Below are positions 43,529 to 54,726 of a stretch of DNA of 64,000 nucleotides, one piece after another (position 1 is the stretch's first letter; the number at the start of each line of letters is the position of its first letter). The translations under genes were made by a program, and so were the position numbers. Source of the stretch: Echinometra lucunter (taxonomy: Eukaryota > Echinodermata > Echinoidea > Camarodonta > Echinometridae); assembly GCA_029962745.1 (NCBI GenBank), contig CM057156.1:28090731-28154730 (forward strand), read 5' to 3'. The notes under the pieces are model-generated. The model made no database searches and had not been told where the DNA came from. It worked only from the letters and a program-made list of their open reading frames with translations.

Positions 43529-43620
43529 TTTACGTTCGCTCACGGGAACTAGGGACGCGTCGCCATATTGTATTTGTAAAACTATCAGATCCGGGTGCTT
43601 CTAGTAAGATTTAGGGGTGT
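43529..43620 (-). promoter_or_regulatory. Candidate promoter/5' UTR exon of the coiled-coil gene
   Basis: On the minus strand CAATATGGCG (43561-43570) matches the YY1-type element (AAnATGGC) often found just inside a first exon, followed by CpGs (ACGCGTCCC) and a consensus donor CGTAAA|GTAAGT at 43528. The first ATG is followed within a few codons by TAG, so this exon is non-coding as read. Linking it to exon 1 (39135) is inference; a TATAG acceptor at 39149 is available but has a poor pyrimidine tract. Confidence 0.4.
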
Positions 43621-44452
43621 AAATATTCGTGTTTATATTATTGCTATCTTTGAAATATTTCAGAAAAAAAAATTGATTAAAAAAAAAAGAATCATTACAA
43701 TAAATACATTGACTACAACGAATTTAATTAGAATTAAATGGTTAGTTTACGATATGCAAATTTATGATTAATCTTTTAACCCCATATCTTGAAATGGTAC
43801 GGTCCTTAGTTCAATTTTCGTGAAATAGGCGTATGTGTATACAAAGACGTGTTAAATATGCATAATGCTAGCTAATAATGGCAATCCACTCTGATCTGCA
43901 CGCAGGAAATTTGACCAAGCGTTTAAGAAGAATGCACCATTTAAACACGTAACTCCGATCGATAGAACTTTAACCTGTGTAGAAAGAAGAATTTCTACTA
44001 TTTCAACATTTACGTCTCTGGTTTCAATCAGCACAGGGGCTGCGAGCGGTAGGGGCCACGTCAGTGACCCTACTTTTCCAAGCACCCCAAAGTGCATGCA
44101 CCTTTTCCCCACGAAACTGAAATGCCCCTTTTCATGTCTTGTTCAGTGCCCCTTTTTCTTCTTACAAGCTCTGGCGTACTGATGGGGGTGGGGCAGTTTT
44201 TGCTCGTTACGCCACTGCTTACAATTTTCTTTTCATCTAGTAATTACAAGTTCCCCCTTTTTTTTTTTGCTTTAGATAAATCGCCCTTCTTATATCCTAT
44301 AACTGCCGCTAGTTTTTAATGGGTATCTTACAAAGATAATCCTCGCTAAAATTGTTGTTAAATTGGTGTTCTGAAAATTGTCTTATCTCTGCAAAGTTTG
44401 TCACGCCCATTTGTTGGTCCAGTACCGGGCCCAATATAGCAGTATATATTAA

Positions 44453-44650
44453 AACACGGTATGCGTCTGTGATCCGATTTTTGAAAAAAATTGTAATAGC
44501 ATTTGCAGGGGCGGATCTCCAATGGGGGGGGGGGCGGAATTTTTCAAAACACGGTATGCGTCTGTGATCCGATTTTGGAAAAAAAATTGTAATAGCATTT
44601 GCAGGGGCGGATCCAGCATTCTCCAATAGGGGGGGCGGAATTTTTCAAAA
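44453..44650. repeat. About 96-bp tandem duplication with CAGGGGCGGAT motif
   Basis: Two copies each reading AAAACACGGTATGCGTCTGT ... TAGCATTTGCAGGGGCGGAT ... G run ... CGGAATTTTTCAAAAC. CAGGGGCGGAT resembles hAT-type termini, so these may be nested element ends. Confidence 0.85.
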
Positions 44651-44934
44651 CCGCCCGAACCGAGGAGAAACGTATGGTTTAAGGCTTTCAGTTGCGTAAT
44701 AAATAAGATTATTTTGTTGGTCACCCCCCCCCCCCCCCCGCGGGGTAGATGCGCTCATATCTTGCAATAGTTACCTTTAATCAAGGAATTAAAAAACTCT
44801 TTTTCTAAGCAAAAAGGAAATGATGGATAATGCGAGCGCGAAGCGCGAGCTGAAAATTTTTGAGATCCCAAATGAAGAAAATCGTGCATTCTAAGGTACA
44901 TACAATATTGATTTTATAACTTATGAAGACAAAT

Positions 44935-45096
44935 ATCTTCTTCTTTATGTGCCTTGCCAGAGTCTGACGTTGGCGGTTGCATTTAAAACTTATCCTATCT
45001 TGAGGCCATGCGACTGAAACTTGTCCTATCTTGAGCTCAAGATGGCCGCCAACGTCAGACTCCAAGGACTCCAGCACGACACATAAAGAAGAAGAT
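44935..45096. mobile_element. Small foldback element (162 bp)
   Basis: ATCTTCTTCTTTATGTG at 44935 is inverted at 45080-45096, and the inner pair TCTGACGTTGGCGG / CCGCCAACGTCAGA extends the stem. The loop carries two copies of CTTATCCTATCTTGAG-like sequence. Confidence 0.75.
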
Positions 45097-45509
45097 AAAT
45101 ATACGAAGTTGGAAACAGATAGTCATCTGCACTGCAGAGGCCATAAACGAAGTGATTACAGAGAATGAGCTTTAGTACATGTATCCAATAAAGAATTTTA
45201 TTTGATGGGCTCGAACGAAGTTTTCGGAAGAACATTCGTCTACACCAGGAGCGTCGATCAACATTGTCAGCATGCCCTCCGGAGGAAGGGATGAAGAACA
45301 TCGGAAAATTTACCGTTATAGTTCCGTGAATCAGGGGCATCAACAATGTTTAAAAAATAATGGGAGCATTATTAAGTTTAGTCAATATATGTTATGGTTC
45401 CCTTCCCAGGGGCGTCGCTAGACGTTTTTCAATGGGGGGGGGGGGGGGTTCATGTTATTTCGTCATCAAAATACATTTGGACCAATAAGATATCTAAATC
45501 ACAGCCTAT

Positions 45510-46000
45510 TCAGTCACCTCGCTTGCAAGCGAGGAAAAATATCCTTATCATCGTAAAAGCGATATTAATTTCTTCATCAAAATATACGATGGGCCTATTA
45601 GATACCTAAATCATTTTTGTCACCTCGCTTGCCGAATTCATTCGCTTTCAAAAACCATTCTGTATTATCTAAATATTATACGAGCGACCGAGGAAAAATA
45701 TATATAATACTCCTTTTCCTGGTTGAGGTGATTATTCTTCATTAAGATACACTATGGGCCAAAAGGTATCTAAATTATATAATTATTTGGTCACCTCGCT
45801 TGCCCAATTCTTCTGTTATTCCAAAACGATCCCATCGGGTTTTTGAATATTATACGAGCGAGCGCAGCGAGCGAGGAAAATTATACACTTTTTTCATGTT
45901 ATTTCTTCAAAATACACTTAGGCCAGTATTAGATATCTAAATCATTATTCGGTAACCTCGCTTGCCGAATTCATTCGCTTTCAAAAACTATCCTGTATTC
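45510..46000. repeat. Tandem CTCGCTTGC repeats, period about 160 bp
   Basis: CACCTCGCTTGC (or AACCTCGCTTGC) begins at about 45513, 45632, 45793 and 45954, followed by GAATTCATTCGCTTTCAAAA and, before the next unit, ATTATACGAGCGA...GAGGAAAA. Units are diverged. Confidence 0.75.
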
Positions 46001-46011
46001 CAATTTTTTTT

Positions 46012-46370
46012 TACTTAATAAATTGCACACAATATCAACGTGATTCTTCCACGTCAAATGTTCGTCTATACGAATACCAAGGAACGATGTTGACTCAACT
46101 GACTCTTTATAGAATGGTTTCCTTAATGGACAAATGACCTGAAATTAGAAAATGCTTTCGACGACTTTTAAATAACATGTAATTAGTTTTTTTTTCTTGT
46201 TGATTGTAAATTTGTTTTGAGTTGCACCATGCTGTTATAGCTTTCAGGTTATGGTTAACTTCTGATAAATCAGTATTACGTTCATCATGTTTAAACGTAT
46301 GAAATAGATTAGAATAATCTGCAAATAATCGAAAATTGAAATAATATGTTTGGTCTGAATATGACAAGCA
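46012..46370 (-). pseudogene. Degenerate reverse-transcriptase fragment (non-LTR)
   Basis: Minus-strand frame 46107-46367 reads like an RT palm/thumb: FADYSNLFHTF (family FADD, second Asp replaced by Tyr) and LKAITAWCNSKQI...KKTNYMLF. A stop or frameshift follows at about 46107, after which another frame gives TSFLGIRIDEHLTWKNHVD, the usual next block. It is catalytically dead and 5' truncated; CR1/L2/Rex-like by pattern. Confidence 0.75.
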
Positions 46371-46469
46371 TTTTGTGAATGGGATGGATAGCCTAAGTAA
46401 CTTTTAAGGGGTCAAATCTCATATGTAAAATGGGGTGACTATTTCGGGACAGGCTCCCACTGTCCCAGC

Positions 46470-46715
46470 TAGAGGTCGAGCGCGCGCGAGAAACCCGTCG
46501 ACGTCGATCACGCACGTCACTGCACGCACTGACTGCGCGCGTGCGCTAGCGACATGCATGCACTGATGACGTTATGACGTGACTCGATTTGGTCCGGTTA
46601 GAATAATCGTCTTCAAAGACCAAAGTTCCAAAGTTCTCAACTTATTTTGAGCGCTGTGCTGGGGAGACCAATGAACATTGTTCTTAATCCTCCAGATAAC
46701 ACTAAAAGGAACAGA
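46470..46715 (+). promoter_or_regulatory. CpG-rich, CRE-bearing promoter and 5' UTR of the hnRNP gene
   Basis: Dense CpG (CGCGCGCGAG, GCGCGCGTGCGC) in an otherwise CpG-poor region, with TGACGTTATGACGTGA at 46567-46582 (two tandem ATF/CREB half-sites), CACGTCAC and GTCGACGTCG nearby. It lies about 130 bases before the ATG, where a transcription start is expected. No TATA box is evident. Confidence 0.6.
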
Positions 46716-46732
46716 ATGGGAGAAGAAGTGGG
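46716..46732 (+). CDS. hnRNP exon 1 (start; MGEEV-G)
   Basis: ATG at 46716 in GGAACAGAATGG; 17 coding bases, then donor GTAAGA. Unusually RRM1 begins right after residue 6, so there is almost no N-terminal extension. Confidence 0.75.
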
Positions 46733-49700
46733 GTAAGATGTCACAAAGTTATGCGTTTATAACTTCATTCGTAGCATAAAACAGTTCAAATACCGGTAAT
46801 TGTGAAGACTTTTTAGACACAATGCACCGAACATAACGAGTGGGACTGTACTATTGCTTGGTTTGGAAATCATCTGGGCCTACCCTCAACCACTCACACT
46901 AGTCAGTGTTAGTGCTCGGTTATACCTCGCACAACAGACGTGCTGAAGCATGCAAATTACTGACAATAGGAAAGTAGTGTTCTACCATTAGTACCAATGA
47001 ATTTTTGGGGACAGAGGAGCTGTGTCACCAGTCATCAGCCAGTGTCAGTGACACTGACAGTGTGACATTGACATTGTCGGTGATCAGAAAAATATTTTTC
47101 AAAATTCGCTTGATCAAGATAATTTTAGAACCTACTACTAGGGTCTAACGTTAACTGTTGGTACTAATTTAGGCAAGACTTCCTTTTGCGACAGGCACCC
47201 AACATGCAAGGTGTGCATGTGCTTTATTCCGTTAGCAAGTTTGGGTGGCTGTCTCAAAAGGAAGTCTTTCCCTAATTTACATCCAATTGGAGGAATGGAA
47301 TGGAAATACGATATTGTATTATCCTAGGTGTAAAAAAGACAAATATTTTACATGTTTTATATGAATTTGTTGATTATTTTTTTAGTGATTTCAATCTTTG
47401 ACTAGAATAGACGGTACCCTATTAGAGGGCAGCATGTCACATAAATTTGCACAGCTCTGCATACCGATGTAGTCTAGATCATGTAGCCCTGTGTGACCCT
47501 CAACAAAATTATTTTCAGCATACTCGTGATATAGGCCCCACCATACCCTAACCCTAAACCCTAACCCTAATCCTAAAAAAACTTGACTGAAAATTCTGTC
47601 TCTTGTTCGTCGGCCTCTCGTGCCTCTTATTTGGGTATGGTCGGCTCCCCAAATTAATTAAAGGCCAATGAATGAGAGACAGAATTTTCGGTCACTGGAC
47701 ACTGCACAAGAACAGAAGGTAGAAAATGGATCAGACAATGCATGATCTGATCACGGCATGGACTCTTGATGGGGCATCAAATAATTTTGTTGAGAGTAGA
47801 CTACAATGCTTTGTTTGCCCCTTATTGAATTTTCTGCTTTTAATGACGTTCAGGCCTACATTTGTACCTGTTCTTCTAATGTTAACTGTTGACTGTTATT
47901 GTCCTGATTAGATTAATATTATAACCGCCACTGGCACTGACTGACCAATTTTTCAGACTTGATTTAATCATTTGTTAAGTTAAAGACATTGGTTAACATA
48001 TTTATGATTTTAAAAAAATCTCATTTTGTTACTGAAAATGGGATAAACATAAGGGTTATAGTGTAAAAATACCAGTCTGAAAGTTTCAAAGTATAATATC
48101 CACAGGAAGTATTTTTGAATTATTAGAAATGTGATTCACTGTTTGAAAAATATACGAGGGTCGGTTGCACAGACTAGACGTAAGAAGTGTGCATGCGTGC
48201 ATGGCTCACCGGACCGTACTGTGTGTATTGGCGTATCACGCAGCGGGAGGCAGATAACGGTACTTTTGAATTCGAGCAAAATGGTCCTCTTGTTTATTGT
48301 CTCTGAGATGAAAAATAATAAAATCACGGTTTGCATCTAACTTACAGTTTTTCATTCCAAATTGTGGTTGGTTTCAGGGTTTTTTAGTACAAATACAAGT
48401 ACTCATACACATGTTTCATCTTAGTTTGAGAATTTTTTAAATCAGCTGCTCTCAAAGTTAGCGAATGCCTTTAAACATTGAAAATCTGCTTCTTTCGTTG
48501 TCATAATTATTTAAGAAAAAAAGCTGAAAGTAATTGGAAGGGGGGGGGGAGGGGGGAAAGATTTATGTCATTCATCCTTAATACTTAATTAGGGTCTACT
48601 CAAGAGCCTCTTCATTCCATATATGTAATTATTTATTCACTTATTTATTTATTTTTATATTTAGGTATTTATTTATTCTTTCATTTATATGTCTGTCAGA
48701 GGGGCACAAGTGATATGGGAGACTGTTTCCTATCTGACAGACTTGTTTCTATTGTCAAGCCTTACCAAGAATTTTCGTAGCCTACATGTATTTCGGAGAC
48801 ACTCCAAGTCTCCCATTTAGGATTTCAATTTTCTTTGTTCATTTGCTGCAAAGGGAAAACCTTGGGCCTGTGCTCAACTTGAAATGTGGGCCAATTCCTG
48901 GATTCCTTATAACCACTTTTTACACACTGGTAAATGCCAAGGCTATAGAACACCTTACAACATGGAGTCGCTTTTTCAAAGCAAACATTTTAAAGGTTTT
49001 TAAATGAAATTCATGGCAAGTCCAATGATGTGCAGTTCCAATTTCAAACATCTATAGAAAGCTTTTTATAATCCAAAGATTAAAGGCTGGTTGCCATGGA
49101 AACTACTGCATTGGACCCTCCATTTTGTATTGCAATTCTTCAGTTCTTCAAGCCTTCCAAAAGCAAAGCACCAATTAAACTTCTTCAAATTCTCTCTCCG
49201 TGCCACCGACATCAGCACAGCCCCTGCCTGGTTGGCTCCTGTACTGGGGTATTGGGCAGTAACAGTGAAGAAGAATAATTCAGCATTGTGTTTTACTGTA
49301 TGCTTTTAAAAGTCATTGTTAACCTATTTTCTTAACAGTTTTTATGTAATGCACACACTGCACAAATGGGCAGTCGACCTCAGTGAGACCTAAATTTGGC
49401 TACAAAAAAAATTTGCCTTATCATTGATGTTTCGTTTTTTCTTTGTGTAATGTAGGTCCCAAATATACACGTAGGAGATTGTCTCTGAGGAGGAAGAGAA
49501 TCTCCAAAATTAGCTGTGTGTCTCTTCTGTCTGTAGGAAGTAGAAAATATTTGATTGTTTGCTTTACATACATGTAAATTCCTTAACTTTCAACTTCATA
49601 TCAAGCAGTCTTCAACTTAAATTGCAAGGTTGAAGCACAGATTCAGAATGTGTGTCACAGTGTGAAAACTGCCAATTGGGGCTAGTGGGCATTGAAAAGT

Positions 49701-52700
49701 TTAAGCACAGGAACATCAGGAAGCTTCAGTTAACCCTCATTTTCTTATACAAAATTTTGGCCAATTTGAAGGGGGTATGGTAGGGTTTAAATTTCAAAAA
49801 TACGAAGGTGATTTGACATGGAATGCCCCCCCCCCCCCTTCTAGCTTGAAAGAACAATATTGTAAATGTAAAATTGTTTCTCACTTGTTGTCATTTCAGA
49901 AAAATATTTGTTGGGGCTGTTAGCCGTGAAACTACAATAGGTAAGTAAAGCAAAGGTCTATTTTCATGTAGAGTTTGTTGGAAGAGGGACTTCTTGGTAA
50001 TAATTTGGTAACATGAACAACTTCTTACTGACCAGAGTGTATTACTATTTATGTATTTAGTAGCCAAACTCTACACTGTCTACAGGTCTATAATTTTGTA
50101 TTTTGCAGCAATTATATTGTTTATAATTGTAGTTGGACTCTTGATTTGAAATTTGAAAGAGAAGCTCTTTTTTGAAAATGTATGAAATTGTTCTTGAGTG
50201 ACATTTCATTATGGATTAGTCTTCTAAAGATGCTATCAAAATTATAACAGATTGTCCTGAATGAATGTTACAGAAGATGTAGAAATACTTATTAACACAT
50301 ACATGTACTATCCCTCTCTTTACCAGATGCATTCAAGGCATATTTTGAGTCATTTGGATCGATCGCCGACATTGTTCTGATGATGGACAAGGATACGAGA
50401 ATGAATAAAGGTTACGGCTTTGTGAAATACGAAGACCCACGCTGTGCTGATGCAGTTCTGGCAAAGAAGTCCAGACATGTGCTTGATGGCAAAGAGGTAG
50501 GTCAAATCTGGTATTGTGTCATCACAGTTTTTTATGGCTGTGCTGAATAATGTTTGCTTATTTTTGCCAGCCCTGTTAACATGTGCTTTATGTGTAGTTC
50601 TTCCAATTCTTCTTGCATTCTGTAACTTGCATGATTGTACATCCCTCTGTTAAAATTCTCAAACTGCAACTTGTACTGAAATTTGTATTTTCATAGATTT
50701 GATAAATATTGCTTTTTTGTACCCTTTATAATTTACAATTCATTTGTTGGAGGAAGCTTTGGGAAAGTGTGAGATGATTGTCCTTCCATGCAAATATCTG
50801 TTTTCGTCTTTAGATTGTCCTCTATTTTCACATGAATGATTCTATATCTTGAAATCCAGCTGGATTGCAAAGCTTGCAACGCTCGAGGCTCCAAAACTCG
50901 TGGAGGACCTGATGATAGTAGAACGAAGAAGATCTTTGTCGGAGGCATCTCACAACAGGCAAACAAAGATGACCTCTATGAAGCCTTCAAGCAGTTTGGA
51001 GTGGTGAGAAACATGACTAGGCTTCTTATGTTATTTAAACCTAATTATGGATGATTTGGTTGATGATGATCGCAATTTACTTAACAGATCTGGAGAATGC
51101 GATTATATTTCTTGTGATGATTTTGTTGGTAGATATTCTAATATTGGTAGGGATTTCTCTTTATTACATGTGAATGTAATATTGGTTGAACTGTCTTGTC
51201 TTGATTATGAGTTCTCTGTAATTGGTATTTCTGAGACCTGGTTCAAACCTACGACAGATATTAATATGTTCTTAATCCCGGGTTATTCCCTTATTCATGT
51301 CTGTATATCTGCTAAATTGGGAGGAGGTGTTGCTTTATACATTAAAGAAGAGCTTGAATTTAATATTTGTGAAGATATATCTGGTTCAAGACCTGGCTAT
51401 GAGTCTTTATTTGTTGAGATCAGTATTAAAAATAGAAAGATCTTCGTGGGATGTGTGTATAGAGCCCCGGATAGTGATATTAAACTTTTTATTGAAAATT
51501 TTGAGCAACAGATGGCATACACTAATATGGTCAACAGGGATACGTATGTGCTAGGTGATTTTAATATCAATCTGTTAAATCTGGACTCTGATAATACTGT
51601 GAATGACTTTGTTAATTGCATGTATTCACATGGCTTATTAGCTCTGATTTCTAAGCCTACTCGAGTGGCACGCACTTCGGCAACTTTAATCGATAACATC
51701 TTCACAAACTGCATTCATAATGAATTTACTTGTGGAATTCTATGCTCAGATATATCTGACCACATGCCTATTTTCTGTTTTAATCAGGGAAGGGTTGTTG
51801 ATTTCAAGAATAAAGGTCAGTCAGCTTTCAAGCGTGTGATAACTGATGAGAAAATATCAAGTTTTAAACATGAACTCATGGGAATCAGCTGGCAGAATGT
51901 TTTTAACGTAGATGATGCTGACAGTGCCTACGATACTTTCATGAGGGACTTCTCGGAACTGTATGATTTTTATTTTCCTCTCGTTGAAGTGAAATGTAAA
52001 GCTAGATCTGGGAAACCTTGGATTACAAACAGTCTTTTAAAGTCAATTAAACGCAAACGTAAATTCTATACCACTTTTATCAAAAACCCAACTGAGGTAA
52101 ATAGGGAAAAATATGTAAATTATAAGAATACTCTGACAGGCTCTATTCGGACATCTAAAAAAAATTATTATGGTAATTTATTTCAACACGCAAAAAATGA
52201 CATGAAAAAGACATGGTCTTACATAAATGATTTGTTAGGTAGGGGCAAGAAATGTTTACTTCCAGAGGAAATGTCTCACAATGATACTTTGCTTACTTCG
52301 AATAAGGAAAAAGCTGATTATTTTAACAGATATTTCATTGAATTGCCTCGGAAAATAGGTGAGGATATTCCCACAGTCCCGAGATCTTTTAAGGAATATT
52401 TGAAACCATGTAAATCCAACTCCTCTTTGTTTTTTAAACCAACAACTACTTTGAAATTATCAAAATTGTTTCACAATTTAAGCCTTCGAAATCTAGTGGG
52501 CCTGATGACGTTTCTCCAAGAATTGTGAAGGATTGCATTCATTATATTGTGGAGCCTTTGTGTGATGTGTTTAATAAATCTCTGTCACAGGGTTTAGTTC
52601 CTGCTAATCTCAAATTAGCAAAAGTAGTTCCTGTGTACAAGAAGAATGACAGTAAAAATATTGAAAACTATAGACCGATTGCATTGTTACCTATATTTTC

Positions 52701-54695
52701 AAAGATTCTCGAGAAATTGGTGCATGTAAGGTTATATGATTACTTAACAAAAGAAGATATTTTAATTCCTCAACAATTTGGCTTTAGGAAGAATTTTTCA
52801 ACTAGTATGGGTGTTTTCAATTTATTAAGTACAATTGTAAATGCAGTTGATAGGGGCAAGTACTGCCTAGGTATTTTTCTTGATCTGTCAAAGGCTTTTG
52901 ACACCATTGACCATGACATACTTTTGAAAAAGCTTGATAATTATGGTATCCGAGGTGTGACTCTAAACTGGTTTCATAGTTACTTGAGTAATAGGAGGCA
53001 ATTTGTTGTTGTTGGAGGTTGTAAATCACAGATTGCAACCATACATTACGGTGTGCCTCAGGGCTCAGTTTTGGGCCCTCTGTTGTTTTTATTATATATC
53101 AATGATATTGTCAATTCGTCAAAATTATTTTCATATTCCCTGTTTGCTGATGATACCAGTTTATTGGTCTCACATAATAATCCACGCATTTTAATATCCT
53201 TGGCAAACGAAGAGATGGAGAAGCTTTATGAATGGTTTTGTTGTAATAAACTTTTATTGAATGCTAAAAAGTCAAATAGTGTTATCTTCAGGTCAAAGGG
53301 TAGAAAGGTATCCGAAAATATCGATCCTTTACTTATAAATGGCCAAGTTGTTTTGCATAGTGAAAATGTACATTTTCTTGGTGTTATAATTGACGAATAT
53401 TTGACTTGGAAGTGTCACTTGAACAATTTGTGTGTTAAAATTTCACGAGGTGTTGGTGTTCTTTCAAAACTGAGATTCATTCTACCTCAAAGAGTGTTAA
53501 TAACCTTGTATAATAGTATTTTATTACCACATTTATTATATTGTAATGTTGCTTGGGGCCACACATTTAAAACACATATACATAAGTTGCAGGTTTTGCA
53601 AAAGAAAGTGATTAGATTAATTTCTAATTCTCATTTTAGACATCCAAGTACCCCTTTATTTGTTCAGCTACAGTTGTTACCTTTCGATCAACTGGTTTCC
53701 TTGAGTTGCCTCGTGTTTATGTTCAAACTCTTCTCTAGGCCACAACCTTGTTTGTTGACTGATTTATTTGTCTCTAACTCTGATATTCACAACTATAACA
53801 CACGGCGGAAGAATTGTGTGCATCAGCCATATGTCAGAACTCATGTTGCTTTGAATTCTTTCTACATTTATTGTATAAAGCAGTGGAATTCATTACCCCC
53901 AGCAATTAAAAATAAGACTACTCTCACCAGCTTCAAGATCTCATGTAAAAAATATCTTTTTCAGCAACTCAAATCACATTAGCATTTTCTAGGAAATCTA
54001 CTGCCTCCATGGCACTTGATAAAGAGGAGGGGAAATAGGAAGACTGTAAACATGTTTTCACCCCCCCCCCCCCCCCCCAGCCAGGGCTTGCTTTATTTGT
54101 AGTAGGTCCGTGCACATACATCACATCTGTAATTTATCACTGTGGCCTCGCTCGGACCAACGATCAAAGAGAAGAGAGAGAGGGAAAAAATCCAAGTGGG
54201 GTCAATGATATCTACTGAGCCAGCCTGTCTTTCTGTCATTGTGTGGTCTATCTGTTTTATGTCGTGTTGTGTAACCCCTTGTCCCCCTCCACTATCTCTT
54301 CTCAATTGTTATCTTTTGGTTTGCCCTATTTCATGATTTCCTCTCTACCTCCTCACTTTTGACTCCATGCAGTCTGCTATTTTCCCCCTCCTTCTGTCTC
54401 ATTGCTTATCTTCTTCTTATTCTTCTCTTTTTTTCTTTTTTTTAATCACTTAAACATATTATATATACATGTTTTTTATGTTTTATGTGTCTGTTGTAGA
54501 TATGTAAGCTCTATGTAGTAGATTTATCTAGTTGTTTTTAAGCCATATACAAAGTAATTAGTTGTGATCTTCTGAGGGACCTAATTTACAAGCTCTGCTT
54601 CTCCTGGTCACCTCATCTTTCTTCTCTTTCCCGGTTGTAATATATCGAAACGTACTGTTGTATGATTATGTATTGTACAATGATATGAAGGAAGA

Positions 54696-54726
<31 letters not shown>

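Larger units (their letters stand above)
43621..46600. other. Intergenic region between the two divergent genes
   Basis: No host exon seen. It holds duplicated hAT-end-like blocks (44453-44650), a small foldback (44935-45096), CTCGCTTGC repeats (45510-46000) and a reverse-transcriptase fragment (46012-46370). Confidence 0.6.

Noticed and set aside
51047..53982. Two adjacent long frames read as host genes
   Set aside because: Endonuclease and RT motifs plus an AAAT tail identify one retrotransposon polyprotein with a frameshift.
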